In this document: piece by piece, positions 34,752-44,433 of the stretch | Layout of the letters: the number at the start of each line of letters is the position of its first letter | How positions within the stretch are numbered: the first letter of the stretch is position 1 | Origin: Anaerolineae bacterium | GTDB lineage: Bacteria; Chloroflexota; Anaerolineae; Aggregatilineales; Phototrophicaceae | Length of the DNA stretch: 64,000 bases | Reading direction: 5' to 3' | Assembly (NCBI GenBank): GCA_022821805.1 | Contig: JAJECX010000001.1 | Coordinates: 1 to 64,000, forward strand | Notes under the pieces: model-generated | Told to the model about the DNA's origin: nothing | Seen by the model: the letters and a program-made list of their open reading frames with translations, nothing else | The model's database searches: none | Program-made: the position numbers and the translations under genes

Positions 34752-36821
34752 ATGTCTGTGACGGATGAGATCAAGTCTCGCATCGACATTGTCAGCTACA
34801 TCCAACGGCACGTTCCCGCATTAAAAAAGGCGGGGCGCAACCACAAAGCCTGCTGTCCCTTCCACAACGAAAAGACGCCTTCCTTCGTGGTCAATCCCGA
34901 GCGCCAAACCTGGCACTGTTTTGGCGCCTGCTCTGAGGGCGGCGACCTTTTCACTTTCGCCCAGAAGATGCATGGCTGGGATTTCAAAGAAGCGCTGCGC
35001 GAATTGGCGGCCGAGGCGGACGTGCAATTGCGGCCGCGAACGCCGGAACAGAAGACAGCCGCCGATCGGCTTGACGCGCTGCGCAGTCTGATGAACACAG
35101 CCGCTGAATATTTCCAGAGCCGACTCGAAAAGGACGATGCGTCCGTTGTCCGCCAATACATTCGCGATGAGCGCGGGCTGAGCGACGAGACCAGCCAGGC
35201 GTTTCAATTGGGTTATGCGCCCAAAAGCTGGGACTGGCTGCTCAATTCTTTGCGCCGGCTCGGCTACCGCGACGATGACATCGTCGAAGTTGGTTTGGCG
35301 GTGCGGAACGAAAACGGCCGCGTCTACGACCGATTCCGCAATCGCTTGATGATTCCGATCCGCGATGAGCGTGGACGGGTTGTCGGCTTTGGCGGCCGCG
35401 CGCTAAATGCGGAAGAGGGCGCGAAGTACATCAACTCGCCACAGTCGGCGCTATTCGACAAGAGTCGACTGCTTTTTGGGCTGGATACTGGCAGACGAGC
35501 CATACGTGAAAGCGGCGCGGTCGTAATCGTCGAAGGCTATATCGATGTCATTCAGGCGCATCAGGCAGGTTATCGCAACGTGGTGGCGCAGATGGGCACG
35601 GCGATGACCGAACATCAAATTCGGCTCGTCGCCCCGCGCCATGCCAGCAAGATTGTCTTGGCGCTCGATTCTGACGAAGCGGGTCAAAGCGCCGCGCGCC
35701 GCAGCCTTGATGTGGCGCGCCAGGTACTGCGCGATTACGCGGGCCGGCTGTCGGTTGACTTGCGCATTCTGCAGGCGCCCGCTGGCAAGGACCCGGATGA
35801 CGTATTGCGTCAATCGCCTGAAATATGGGACTCTTTAGTCGCCAACGCGCCGGGCATTGCTGATTACGTTATTGATACGGAAACGGCGGCGCTGCCGGAG
35901 ACGCCAAGCATTCAGGAGCGCGAGGCGCTGGCGCGGCGGGTGCTGCCGCTCTTGGTGGCGTCCGAGAACAATTTGTATAAACAGGAGAATATCCAAAAGC
36001 TGTCGCGGCGTCTTCGCATCGGCGAGCGTGATTTGATGTCTTGGTCGCGGGAGAACTTGCCGGCTGAACGACCGCTTCAGCCGCAGGCGCCGGTCGATCA
36101 GCCGCCTGCGTATTGGGAGGATGAGTTTGATGCGATCCCGCCCGAAGAGATTGAATACCAGGAGCCGTCTGGTAAGGCTGCTGCAGCGGCTGGCGCCGGT
36201 TCGCGATCGACACGGGCGATCGAACCCTATTGCATTAGCCTGCTGCTGAAGAATCCCAATCTGTTGTATATGGTCAATCGGAAACTGCGTGAACTGGCGG
36301 GCGATGATGACGAACTCTTGCGCGGACCATTATGCGAGCTGGGTGTAGAAGACTTCACGCAGAGCCAGTATCGGATGCTGATGGCGCATTTGCAGGAGTC
36401 GATGGCGCAAGACGATCAAGAACCCCTGGAGCATCTAGGGTCGGCTTTGGACGCTGATCTTCGGAGCGAATTTCAATTACTGCTTGTTGAGGCGCCCGAG
36501 GCTGTTTCCCAATCGATGAGACGAAACTTCCAGGTAGATTTGAACGATATATTTAGAAGGCGCTCAATTGTGGCGCGAGCAGGTTATAGCGAGCAAGATG
36601 AGTTGATTGGCCGCGCGCTGCAACTGCGGCTGGAACGCCTGGAGAACGAGCGCGTCGAAATGCAATATCTTCAGGAAGAAGCGCAAGCGGGCGAGACCAG
36701 CGACCAAAACCAAGGGGATCAGCTCAATGCCAAGATCATGCTTTCCGTGCGGGCGAAAGCGCGAATCAACCGGGCGGTAGGCCAACATTCACTCCGATTG
36801 CAGCAGACATCGATTTCCTAA
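34752..36821 (+). CDS. dnaG: DNA primase
   Basis: 689 residues, start with AGGGAGCG upstream. The CHC2 zinc ribbon is at residues ~38-64 (CCPFHNEKTPSF then WHCFGAC). The catalytic core with TOPRIM follows (FGGRALN, KYINSPQSALFDKSRLLFG, VVIVEGYIDVIQAHQAG, LALDSDEAGQSAARR). The C-terminal ~200 residues are the variable helicase-interaction domain. It primes replication with RNA. rpoD begins 12 bp after its stop, as in the classic macromolecular-synthesis operon, though rpsU is missing. Confidence 0.96.
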   Translation: MSVTDEIKSRIDIVSYIQRHVPALKKAGRNHKACCPFHNEKTPSFVVNPERQTWHCFGACSEGGDLFTFAQKMHGWDFKEALRELAAEADVQLRPRTPEQKTAADRLDALRSLMNTAAEYFQSRLEKDDASVVRQYIRDERGLSDETSQAFQLGYAPKSWDWLLNSLRRLGYRDDDIVEVGLAVRNENGRVYDRFRNRLMIPIRDERGRVVGFGGRALNAEEGAKYINSPQSALFDKSRLLFGLDTGRRAIRESGAVVIVEGYIDVIQAHQAGYRNVVAQMGTAMTEHQIRLVAPRHASKIVLALDSDEAGQSAARRSLDVARQVLRDYAGRLSVDLRILQAPAGKDPDDVLRQSPEIWDSLVANAPGIADYVIDTETAALPETPSIQEREALARRVLPLLVASENNLYKQENIQKLSRRLRIGERDLMSWSRENLPAERPLQPQAPVDQPPAYWEDEFDAIPPEEIEYQEPSGKAAAAAGAGSRSTRAIEPYCISLLLKNPNLLYMVNRKLRELAGDDDELLRGPLCELGVEDFTQSQYRMLMAHLQESMAQDDQEPLEHLGSALDADLRSEFQLLLVEAPEAVSQSMRRNFQVDLNDIFRRRSIVARAGYSEQDELIGRALQLRLERLENERVEMQYLQEEAQAGETSDQNQGDQLNAKIMLSVRAKARINRAVGQHSLRLQQTSIS

Positions 36822-36833
36822 GCAGGAGCCAGC

Positions 36834-38405
36834 ATGATGAACATGGACAGCGAAAAGAGAATCGGCGCGTACATCGACTACGATGGCGATGAAGACGGCG
36901 GATTGACGGATACCAATGCGCAGAGGCGCCGAAGCGATGATTCCGCCGATTTCGATGCCAATGCATTAGATGGCGCGGATACCCGATCCGAGGTGATTGA
37001 CAATCTGCCGCCATCCGATGATCCGGTAAAGATGTACCTGAAAGAAATAGGCCAGGTGCCGCTGCTGGATAGCAATCGGGAGATGTGGTTAAGTACGCAG
37101 ATCGCCGCCGAACGTCATTTGGAAGGGCTTAGAGACGAGTTGATGAGCCTTGGAAACGGTTCTTCGGAACCGCGGGAACCGGATTATCTGGATGTCGAGC
37201 GATTCGCCTATAAGCGGCTGCGGGAAGATTGGGGCAGGCTGGGCGCCAGCGCGGCCGAGCGAGAAGTGGATATACCAGATTTGATCAAGGTGCTGGCAGA
37301 GGCGCAGGAAACGGTGAACAATTGGGACCGTGACGCGGACTCGTATATTCGCGGATATCTGACCCAGCGCAGTTGGGGCCGCGATGATGAGTGGACGAAA
37401 CATGCGCAAGCATTCTTCGAGGTTTTTCACGCGCTTTTCCTTTTTCCCTTCGAACACCAGATGCAGGTGCAGCGGTATTACCGCCGCCGACAAGAATTGC
37501 CCTCATTGCAGGAATTCGACAGTTGGATTGAAGATACGATTGATCCAATCAGCTTGGCGAAACAACAGCAGGAACAAGTCGAACAGCACGCGGCTCAGGC
37601 ATCGGAAGACCTCACGCGAGCGAATTTGCGCCTGGTCGTCAGCGTTGCCAAGCGCTATATGGGGCGTGGAATCAGCTTTCTCGACTTGATTCAAGAAGGC
37701 AATATCGGTCTCCTGCGCGCAGTGAACAAGTTTGACCACACCAAGGGATACAAGTTCAGCACCTACGCTACCTGGTGGATCCGGCAGGCGATCAGCCGCG
37801 CAATCGCTGATCAAGCGCGCACGATTCGCATCCCGGTTCATATGGTCGAGACGATCAACCGTATGATGCGCGTACAGCGCGAACTCATCCAGAAACTGGG
37901 CGCCGACCCAGTCACTGAACAGATCGCACTGGAAATGGACTTCCTCAATGACGAAGACCGGAACGCGATCAAGCATCACCAGAGCGAGGGCACGGCGCTG
38001 GATCCGGCGCTGAATCGAAAATGGCGCCGCGCCTCGCAGAAGGTGCGCAAGATCATGCGCATCAGTCAGGAGCCGATGAGCCTCGACATGCCGGTCGGGC
38101 TAGAAGACAGCAGCCAACTCGGCGATTTCATACCGGACGAAAACATGTTGGGACCGGTTGACGCGGCTGGCCGGCAACTGCTAAAGGAACAGATTCGTTC
38201 GGCTCTTGGCGTGCTGAGCGAGCGCGAGCGTCAAGTGCTGGAGATGCGTTTCGGGCTGATTGATGGGCATGACAACACGCTGGAAGAAGTGGGCAAGTTC
38301 TTCGGCGTAACGCGCGAGCGCATTCGTCAAATTGAGGTGAAGGCGCTGCGCAAGATGCGTCATCCGACGCGTTCGCGAGAACTGCGCGATTATCTCGGAA
38401 TGTAA
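36834..38405 (+). CDS. rpoD: Primary sigma factor (sigma-70)
   Basis: 523 residues; AGGAG is 5 nt before the first ATG, with another Met next to it. An acidic N-terminus leads to region 1.2 ([17 protein letters not shown], near residue 62). Region 2 is near residues 262-330 ([55 protein letters not shown]), followed by region 3. Region 4.2 lies at the C-terminus ([20 protein letters not shown]). A long insertion at ~100-235 separates regions 1.2 and 2, as in other primary sigma factors. Being paired with dnaG and having complete regions, it is the housekeeping sigma. Confidence 0.96.
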   Translation: MMNMDSEKRIGAYIDYDGDEDGGLTDTNAQRRRSDDSADFDANALDGADTRSEVIDNLPPSDDPVKMYLKEIGQVPLLDSNREMWLSTQIAAERHLEGLRDELMSLGNGSSEPREPDYLDVERFAYKRLREDWGRLGASAAEREVDIPDLIKVLAEAQETVNNWDRDADSYIRGYLTQRSWGRDDEWTKHAQAFFEVFHALFLFPFEHQMQVQRYYRRRQELPSLQEFDSWIEDTIDPISLAKQQQEQVEQHAAQASEDLTRANLRLVVSVAKRYMGRGISFLDLIQEGNIGLLRAVNKFDHTKGYKFSTYATWWIRQAISRAIADQARTIRIPVHMVETINRMMRVQRELIQKLGADPVTEQIALEMDFLNDEDRNAIKHHQSEGTALDPALNRKWRRASQKVRKIMRISQEPMSLDMPVGLEDSSQLGDFIPDENMLGPVDAAGRQLLKEQIRSALGVLSERERQVLEMRFGLIDGHDNTLEEVGKFFGVTRERIRQIEVKALRKMRHPTRSRELRDYLGM

Positions 38406-38436
38406 CCGCAAGTCTCGCCCCATTCCGCGCCAAGCG

Positions 38437-39105
38437 ATGAAGTTTGACCAACTGCACGACTGGAATCTCGATCCTAAGTCGGCGATTGCGTTGCAACGAG
38501 ACTTGGCATCAAGGCTGATCAGTGATGTTTCCTTGCCGCTAAACTCGGTTGCTTGCGTCGCCGGTATTGATGTCAGCGTTCGTCGCGGCCTATCGCGAGC
38601 CGCGGTAGTGGTTATGCGCTATCCACAGCTTGAGGTTGTCGAAATCGCCTGCTCCGAGCGGAAGACGACATTTCCTTATATACCCGGTTTGCTCGCCTTT
38701 CGCGAAGGACCGGTTATTCTCGACGCGCTGGGCAAACTGCGCAGCGAACCCGATACTTTCATCTTTGATGGCATGGGGCAGATTCACCCGCGGCGGATGG
38801 GCATTGCCGCGCACCTGGGCCTATGGCTTAGGCGACCCACGTTGGGCTGCGGCAAGTCACATTATATCGGCGAGTATGCGGAGCCGGCGGAAGCAAAGGG
38901 TAGCTGTAGCCCCATAAGGCATCGCAATGAGCAAATCGGTGTTGCGCTGCGCACTAGAACGAAGGTCAAACCGGTATACGTCTCGGCGGGTCACCTGATT
39001 GATCTAGAGAGCGCTGTGCGATTGACGATGTCCTTGACTACGCGCTACCGCCTGCCGGAGCCGATACGGTCGGCGCACAAGGCGGCGAGCCTGTCTTCCT
39101 CTTGA
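38437..39105 (+). CDS. nfi: Endonuclease V
   Basis: 222 residues, the usual size. Family blocks: ALQRDLASRLI, VAGIDVSV (catalytic Asp), FPYIPGLLAFREGPVILDAL, and FIFDGMGQIHPRRMGIAAHLGLWL (second catalytic Asp and the G-x-G/H-P-R motif). GCGKSHYIGEY and VSAGHLIDLESAVRLT follow. It nicks DNA one base 3' of deaminated adenine (hypoxanthine). It starts 31 bp after rpoD with no clear Shine-Dalgarno. Confidence 0.94.
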   Translation: MKFDQLHDWNLDPKSAIALQRDLASRLISDVSLPLNSVACVAGIDVSVRRGLSRAAVVVMRYPQLEVVEIACSERKTTFPYIPGLLAFREGPVILDALGKLRSEPDTFIFDGMGQIHPRRMGIAAHLGLWLRRPTLGCGKSHYIGEYAEPAEAKGSCSPIRHRNEQIGVALRTRTKVKPVYVSAGHLIDLESAVRLTMSLTTRYRLPEPIRSAHKAASLSSS

Positions 39106-39180
39106 GCGCGGCTTTTCGGGGGATTTCATAATTTCTTCGAATTCCAGAATCTCAGGAATCCGCTAGAAAGCTATCGCGCC

Positions 39181-39772
39181 TTGGCGGTCGCTCACGGCGA
39201 CTTGGGCAACGATCGGCAAGCGCTTGCCGAACTTGATCATGCCATCGGATTCAACAGCAAGCTGATTCCGCTGCACTTTGAAGCGGCGCATTTCGCCTTG
39301 CAGGTCAGCGATATTGATCAAGCAACTGTTTCCTATTATCGGATCATGGCGCTTGATGAAGCGAATGTCAAAGCGCGTCCGCCTCTGCGAGTTGTCAAAC
39401 CGGTTGCAAGAGCGGCGGTCCGCCCTTCGTCATTGCCAGGAGGTCGCGCAACTCGCGCCGGATTGGGCCGATGGCTGGCACAGACTTGGCCGCGAATACT
39501 TCTAAAGCGGAAATTTCAGCGAAGCGCAAGATGCCTTTGGCGAGTGCGCGCGTCTGCAGAAGGAGCAGAATGCGAGCGTCGATGACTTGCAGCTCGCCTG
39601 CTGGTATTTGCAAGGTCAAGCAGCCGAGATTCGCGGCGACTGCGCCTCTTTGACGGCGATCTATCAGGAGTTTCTCGATCTGGTTCGGCGAGCCAATTTG
39701 CCACAAACCTGGAGCTATCCGCCCGGCGGACCGTCGATTTGCTCCGGGGCAGCCGCAACCGCCACACCCTAA
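39181..39772 (+). pseudogene. TPR-repeat protein remnant
   Basis: Tetratricopeptide helices are readable only by changing frame. One frame gives LAVAHGDLGNDRQALAELDHAI and FEAAHFALQVSDIDQATVSYYRIMALDEAN. A second frame continues with ALRHCQEVAQLAPDWADGWHRLGREYF, is cut by a TAA at 39503-39505, and then reads FSEAQDAFGECARL and LQLACWYLQGQAAEIRG to a stop at 39772. One frameshift near 39.36-39.40 kb plus an in-frame stop mark it as decayed. No intact start was identified; the frame is open back to the nfi stop. Confidence 0.6.
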
Positions 39773-39778
39773 ATCGCA

Positions 39779-40948
39779 TCACCGTAATGGCTTGGTTTGC
39801 ACGGGGGAATCACGCTCAAGCAACTCATTATAAAGCGCGAGCGTCTTGCGGTTCACTTGGCGCAGCGTATAACCGTCAAGAACGAGCTGACGGCCCGCCG
39901 TCCCCATTTCGGCGCGTTTTACCGGATTGTCGATGAGCTGAAGCACGGCATCGGCAAGCGCGTCAATGTCATGCGGGCGAACAAGCAAACCGTTGATGCC
40001 ATGGCCAATAATTTCGCGGCAGCCTGGGGTGTTGGTGGTGACACAGGCGCGCGCGCAGGCCGCCGCTTCGATCAAAACCTTCGGCACGCCTTCCCCGTAA
40101 GTTGACGGCAAACAGACGATATTGCTCTTGCGGTAAACCGCGGGCATGTCGTCGCGCGCCCCCAGCCATTCGATCAGCCCTTCAGCCTGCCACGACGCCA
40201 GTTGGGCGCTTGAGACATTCAGCGGGCTCGTGGCTTCTTCGTAACCGACGACGCGAAAACGCGCCCTGCCGCGCAGTCGCCGCGCCACCTCGACGAATTC
40301 GCCGATGCCTTTCCGCCACAGCAGGCGCCCGGCGAAGAGCACAACCGGTAGCTCGGTCCTATCTTCAGGGTATGGACGGAAGATGGTTTCATCGACGCCG
40401 GATCCGCGAATTATTCGCGTCTTTTGCTGCCCAACCAGGCTGCGCTCGACGAATACTTGACGGTCATCGGGGTTTTGGAAGATTACCCGGGTCTTGTCGC
40501 CTGCTAGCGCGAGCTTGAACGCTGGGCGGCTAAGCATATCCAGCAACTTCGCCTTGACCGACCGATCGACAAATACATATCCAAGGCCGCTCAACGCATG
40601 GACGACATTTGAGCAGCCGCTCAGCCGGGCGGCGATCCCTCCATAAATTACCGGTTTGATGCTGACGTGATGCAGCAGGTCGGGCATAAGCTTGCGATAG
40701 AGCGCGATCAGCGAATAAAGCGTGCGAAGCTCTGCAAGCGGGTTCAAGCCGTGCTGGTTAAGCTGCACTGGGTGGAACGGTAAGCCGCATTCGCTGATGA
40801 GCCGCGCCGACTCGCGATCGGCGTCCGATGTCGCCACGTGTACATCGAAACCGGCGTCGCGCGCCGCCAGCGCCAGAGGCAAGCGATGCGACAGAAAAAA
40901 ACGCGGAATATTTACCACGTAAAGCAGTCTAGTCGCTTTGGCGGGCAA
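39779..40948 (-). CDS. Family-4-type glycosyltransferase
   Basis: 389 residues. It begins at a TTG (40948) with AAGGAAG 5-6 nt upstream. GT-B fold features: N-terminal LLYVVNIPRFFLSHRLPLALAARDAGFDVHV, and the C-terminal donor site with VVLFAGRLLWRKGIGEFVEVA, VVCLPSTYGEGVPKVLIEAAACARACV-type E-x7-E block (here CLPSTYGEGVPKVLIEAA) and REIIGHGINGLLV. Members transfer sugars to lipid-linked or polysaccharide acceptors. It is 26 bp downstream of a four-helix membrane protein gene on the same strand. Confidence 0.88.
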   Translation of the reverse strand: MPAKATRLLYVVNIPRFFLSHRLPLALAARDAGFDVHVATSDADRESARLISECGLPFHPVQLNQHGLNPLAELRTLYSLIALYRKLMPDLLHHVSIKPVIYGGIAARLSGCSNVVHALSGLGYVFVDRSVKAKLLDMLSRPAFKLALAGDKTRVIFQNPDDRQVFVERSLVGQQKTRIIRGSGVDETIFRPYPEDRTELPVVLFAGRLLWRKGIGEFVEVARRLRGRARFRVVGYEEATSPLNVSSAQLASWQAEGLIEWLGARDDMPAVYRKSNIVCLPSTYGEGVPKVLIEAAACARACVTTNTPGCREIIGHGINGLLVRPHDIDALADAVLQLIDNPVKRAEMGTAGRQLVLDGYTLRQVNRKTLALYNELLERDSPVQTKPLR

Positions 40949-40974
40949 CGCTCTTCCTTTGGGCGAGATGCTGC

Positions 40975-41532
40975 TTAACGAGTTTCACGGCGGGAGTTGG
41001 CGTTTTCGCGGCGCCGTCGGAGCGCGTCCTCCAATTCCGGCAGCAGGATTTCGTTGGTGTCATCGACCCCGGCGATGGTCTGGCTGAGGGCTTCAACTGG
41101 CGCGTGTCGCGCAATATTGGCGCCCGCTAAGACATAGACCAGGACACCTAACGAGGACAGCCCGAAGCTGGCAAGAATGCCTATCATTTGGAGTTGGCCG
41201 AAGTACAATTCGCTTGTGTCATCGCGAATATGCGTGCCAAAGCCCAGGATATCAGCCAGCCCGGCCAGCGCGGCAAACAGTATGCCGGTGAGCGCCAGCC
41301 GTGTGCCGATCAGTTGAAACAAAGTAGCAGGCACATCAAGGAAGAAGGTGAATTTGAGGTAAGTCAAGGCGCCGAGGATGAGCAGGGTATAGCCGAAGAG
41401 CACCATCGCGACTTGAACGAGACCAATGCCAACCGTAGGCGCGGCGCCGGTGACGCCAGGAAAGAGCCCCATAAAGCAGATTATCGCGCCCAGCGCGCCC
41501 AATGCGATGCCGACCTGTGCGAATCGCCACAT
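40975..41532 (-). CDS. Four-helix membrane protein of unknown function
   Basis: 185 residues with hydrophobic helices near residues 4-26, 36-60, 75-98 and 112-138, then a basic soluble tail (LEDALRRRRENANSRR). No family recognised. It lies 6 bp after the dipeptidase-like gene and 26 bp before the glycosyltransferase, so the three form one transcription unit. Ribosome site weak. Confidence 0.65.
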   Translation of the reverse strand: MWRFAQVGIALGALGAIICFMGLFPGVTGAAPTVGIGLVQVAMVLFGYTLLILGALTYLKFTFFLDVPATLFQLIGTRLALTGILFAALAGLADILGFGTHIRDDTSELYFGQLQMIGILASFGLSSLGVLVYVLAGANIARHAPVEALSQTIAGVDDTNEILLPELEDALRRRRENANSRRETR

Positions 41533-41538
41533 AATCTC

Positions 41539-42636
41539 TTAGCCTTCCGGCAGGGACTCCTTTAATTTGCGCAGCATATTCCCGCCCAAGATCTGCGTTG
41601 CTTCCACTTCGTCGAATCCGCGCTCGCGCAGCGCTCGGTTCAGCAGCCACAAATCGCTGGATGTGTCAATCGCGGCCGGCAGCGCCTGATATGGATAACC
41701 GCCGTCGATATCGCTGCCCAGACCAACATGCGCGACTGAGCCGGTCAATTGGCAAACGTAGTCGACGGCGTCAACCCAGTGTGACAGCGTGACCTGGCGC
41801 TTGCGATCATGCGGATGCCAATCTTTCCTTAGAAATCGATTATACATCATGATGCCAATCACCCCATCGCGTTCGGCGAGGCGCCGAATTTGTTCGTCGG
41901 AGAGGCAGCGAGGATCGTTGTTAAAATAGCGCGGATTGCTGTGGCTGGCGATGATAGCGCCTTCATAGACGTCTAGCGCATCGGCGGCCGCGCCTTCGGA
42001 CATCGCCGAAATATCGAGCAAGACATTGAAGCCAGCCATGACATCCAGCAGTTCGTATCCCAGCAGGGTCAGCCCGCCGTCGGCGCCCGCCGAAGCGGAG
42101 TAACGAGTTGGATGCCAGGCGGGAGCGACCGCGCGTAAGCCATATTCCAGCCATTCTTCGAGCTGTCTGGGTTCGGAAATGGGTTCCGCGCCCTTCATCT
42201 TAACGACGATGCCTTGAACGCGTTTGCCGATTTCATTTTCGTCACGCCAGGTTTGGCGGACCTGGTCCAGGTCTTCCCGCGTCAGGATTAGTCGGATTTG
42301 GTCATGATCGTCGGCGAGACGCCGATAGTAATCCATCTGCCAAAGCGCCAATTGTTGAGCGTCGGCGGCACTTCGGTAGGTGTAGCGCTGCCAGGGGGCC
42401 AGCCCCGGCGTCGACTCCGACAGGACTTGCAAGCTGGCGAAGACGATCGCCACGCGCGCCAGCATGTTGTCGCGCAGGCTGGTGACAGCGGGCGGCATGT
42501 CCTGCCGAGAATCTTTCCCCCGCTGGCGCCAAGCCCAGCGTGCATAGTCCAATCCCAACTGCTGGGCATTAAAGGCGATATTCTGCTGGGCATCGACGAT
42601 GAATCTGTCGGAGCTGCTATTAGTCACGCGATTCAA
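41539..42636 (-). CDS. Membrane-dipeptidase-like (peptidase M19) protein lacking key zinc ligands
   Basis: 365 residues with the M19 TIM-barrel outline: N-terminal IVDAQQN, mid-region MKGAEPI, LTLLGYELLDVMAGFNVLLDISAM, AIIASHSNPRYFNNDPRCLSDEQIR, and C-terminal VGLGSDIDGG with ILGGNMLRKL. In active M19 enzymes the first motif is D-x-H-x-D and the next is D-V-S-H. Here they read D-A-Q-Q-N (residues 15-19) and D-I-S-A (~208-211), so three of five metal ligands appear lost, while the bridging Glu (~151) and the His of SHS (~233) remain. It may be catalytically dead or use a different mechanism. Divergent from the ABC-F gene. Confidence 0.82.
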   Translation of the reverse strand: MNRVTNSSSDRFIVDAQQNIAFNAQQLGLDYARWAWRQRGKDSRQDMPPAVTSLRDNMLARVAIVFASLQVLSESTPGLAPWQRYTYRSAADAQQLALWQMDYYRRLADDHDQIRLILTREDLDQVRQTWRDENEIGKRVQGIVVKMKGAEPISEPRQLEEWLEYGLRAVAPAWHPTRYSASAGADGGLTLLGYELLDVMAGFNVLLDISAMSEGAAADALDVYEGAIIASHSNPRYFNNDPRCLSDEQIRRLAERDGVIGIMMYNRFLRKDWHPHDRKRQVTLSHWVDAVDYVCQLTGSVAHVGLGSDIDGGYPYQALPAAIDTSSDLWLLNRALRERGFDEVEATQILGGNMLRKLKESLPEG

Positions 42637-42777
42637 GATGCTCTACTGCCGACCTGCTAACGATGATACACGATTTTATGCCGGTGGGCGCTACGCGGAC
42701 GCGGACCGTTCCAGCGCGCGTGACTTGTGCTATGCTCGTCATTGATTGAGGAATCCCGTCGATTAGGCGCTTCGCTA

Positions 42778-44433
42778 ATGCACCTTCTGCGCGTCAACAA
42801 TATAACGGTAAGTTATGCCGACCGAGAGGTATTCCGCGACCTCTCCTGGGCAGTCGGCGATCGTGACCGCGCCGCGCTGGTGGGACCGAACGGCGCTGGC
42901 AAATCGACGCTTCTGAAAGTCATGCTAGGCGAGGTCACGCCCGATCGCGGGCACATCGCCGTGCAGCGGGGCGTACGCATCGGTCATCTGCCGCAGGATG
43001 TCAACTTGCCACCCGGCGAGTCGCTGATTGACACCGCGATGATCAAACCGTCCGAACTGCTGGAGGTCGAGGAGGACCTTGGCAATATCGAATCTCAGTT
43101 GGCGAATCCCGCCGTTTATGGCGATGGATCGCGGCTTGCCAAAACGCTGGAGCGATACGAAGCCCTGCTTGTTCAATACGACCGCATGAACGGAGGGCGC
43201 CACGCGAGCCATGTGCGGGAACTGCTGGCGATGTTGGGCTTTGACGCCGATGACTATGACAGACCCAATGGGACCTTGTCGGGCGGACAGAAGAAAATGG
43301 TGGCGCTGGCGCAGTTGGCCGTGGCGGCGCCCGATATCCTGCTGCTGGATGAGCCGGATAATCATCTCGACATGGCGGGAAAGCGTCAACTGGAGCGATT
43401 CATCCTCAACTACCGCGGCGGCGTCGTCATCATTTCGCATGATCGCTATCTACTGGATGAGGTGGCAGAGCAAACCGTAGAGTTGGAGAACGGAAAATTA
43501 ACCATATACCATGGCAATTATTCGTACTACGTCAATGAAAGAAGATTGCGGCGCTTGCGCCAGCAGCAGCAATATGTTACACAGCAGAAGGAGATCGTCC
43601 GCATTGAGGCGATGATCGAGCGCTTTGAGAGCTGGGCGAAACAGGTGCTTAGCCGGAAGCATATGCTGGCGGCGCGTCAGCGGCGGCGCATGCTGGAAAA
43701 GATGGAAGAGCGCGGCGAAATCATCGAGCGAGTGGTTGACCAGCGCTTGATGGGCTTTCAGGTGGACGGCTGGCGCGGCAGCAAGAAGGCGCTGGAACTA
43801 AAGCAGGTCACAATGGCTTTCGATGATGAACCGCTGTTCATGGACGCGAGCCTGCTGCTGCGTCACGGCGAGCGCGTTGGCTTGATCGGTCCGAACGGCG
43901 CGGGAAAGACGGTGCTGCTCAAGCTAATACTGGGCGAGCTGCAACCGGCGGCTGGCGAGGTTGTCGTCGGTCCCAGCATTGGCATCGGCTTTTATTCTCA
44001 GGAACATCAAACGCTAGACGGCTGGCTCGAGAAGACTCCGCTGGATTTGATCCGCAGCATGCAAAACAGCAGCGAATCCAAAGCGGTGAATTTCCTCCTG
44101 CGCATGGCTTTCAGCTATGAGCAGGTTCGGCAACCGGTGCGGACGCTGTCTGGCGGCGAACGAAGCCGTCTGCAGTTGGCGCGCGTTATGTTGCAGCAGC
44201 CGAATTTGCTGCTGCTCGATGAGCCGACCAATAATCTTGACATCCCGTCGGTGGAAGCTCTTGAAGACGCGCTGGATGATTTCAATGGCACGGTGCTAAT
44301 CGTTTCGCACGATCGCTACTTTCTGGATCAATCGGTCGACCGCCTGGTCGAGATCCGCGATGGCGAATTGCAGGAATATGTCGGCGGCTACACCGAGTAT
44401 CTGGTTGCGACGGGACGGATTCAAGCGAACTAA
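42778..44433 (+). CDS. ABC-F family ATPase
   Basis: 551 residues from the ATG at 42778 (MHLLRVNNITVSY); the frame opens at 42727. It carries two nucleotide-binding domains and no membrane helices. First site: GPNGAGKSTLLK, LSGGQKKMVALAQLA, LLLDEPDNHLD. Second site: GPNGAGKTVLLK, LSGGERSRLQLARVM, LLLDEPTNNLD. Between them is the ABC-F linker of charged helices (residues ~245-315). Members act on the ribosome in translation control or antibiotic protection. Its stop overlaps the convergent methyltransferase within CTAA (44430-44433). Confidence 0.92.
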   Translation: MHLLRVNNITVSYADREVFRDLSWAVGDRDRAALVGPNGAGKSTLLKVMLGEVTPDRGHIAVQRGVRIGHLPQDVNLPPGESLIDTAMIKPSELLEVEEDLGNIESQLANPAVYGDGSRLAKTLERYEALLVQYDRMNGGRHASHVRELLAMLGFDADDYDRPNGTLSGGQKKMVALAQLAVAAPDILLLDEPDNHLDMAGKRQLERFILNYRGGVVIISHDRYLLDEVAEQTVELENGKLTIYHGNYSYYVNERRLRRLRQQQQYVTQQKEIVRIEAMIERFESWAKQVLSRKHMLAARQRRRMLEKMEERGEIIERVVDQRLMGFQVDGWRGSKKALELKQVTMAFDDEPLFMDASLLLRHGERVGLIGPNGAGKTVLLKLILGELQPAAGEVVVGPSIGIGFYSQEHQTLDGWLEKTPLDLIRSMQNSSESKAVNFLLRMAFSYEQVRQPVRTLSGGERSRLQLARVMLQQPNLLLLDEPTNNLDIPSVEALEDALDDFNGTVLIVSHDRYFLDQSVDRLVEIRDGELQEYVGGYTEYLVATGRIQAN

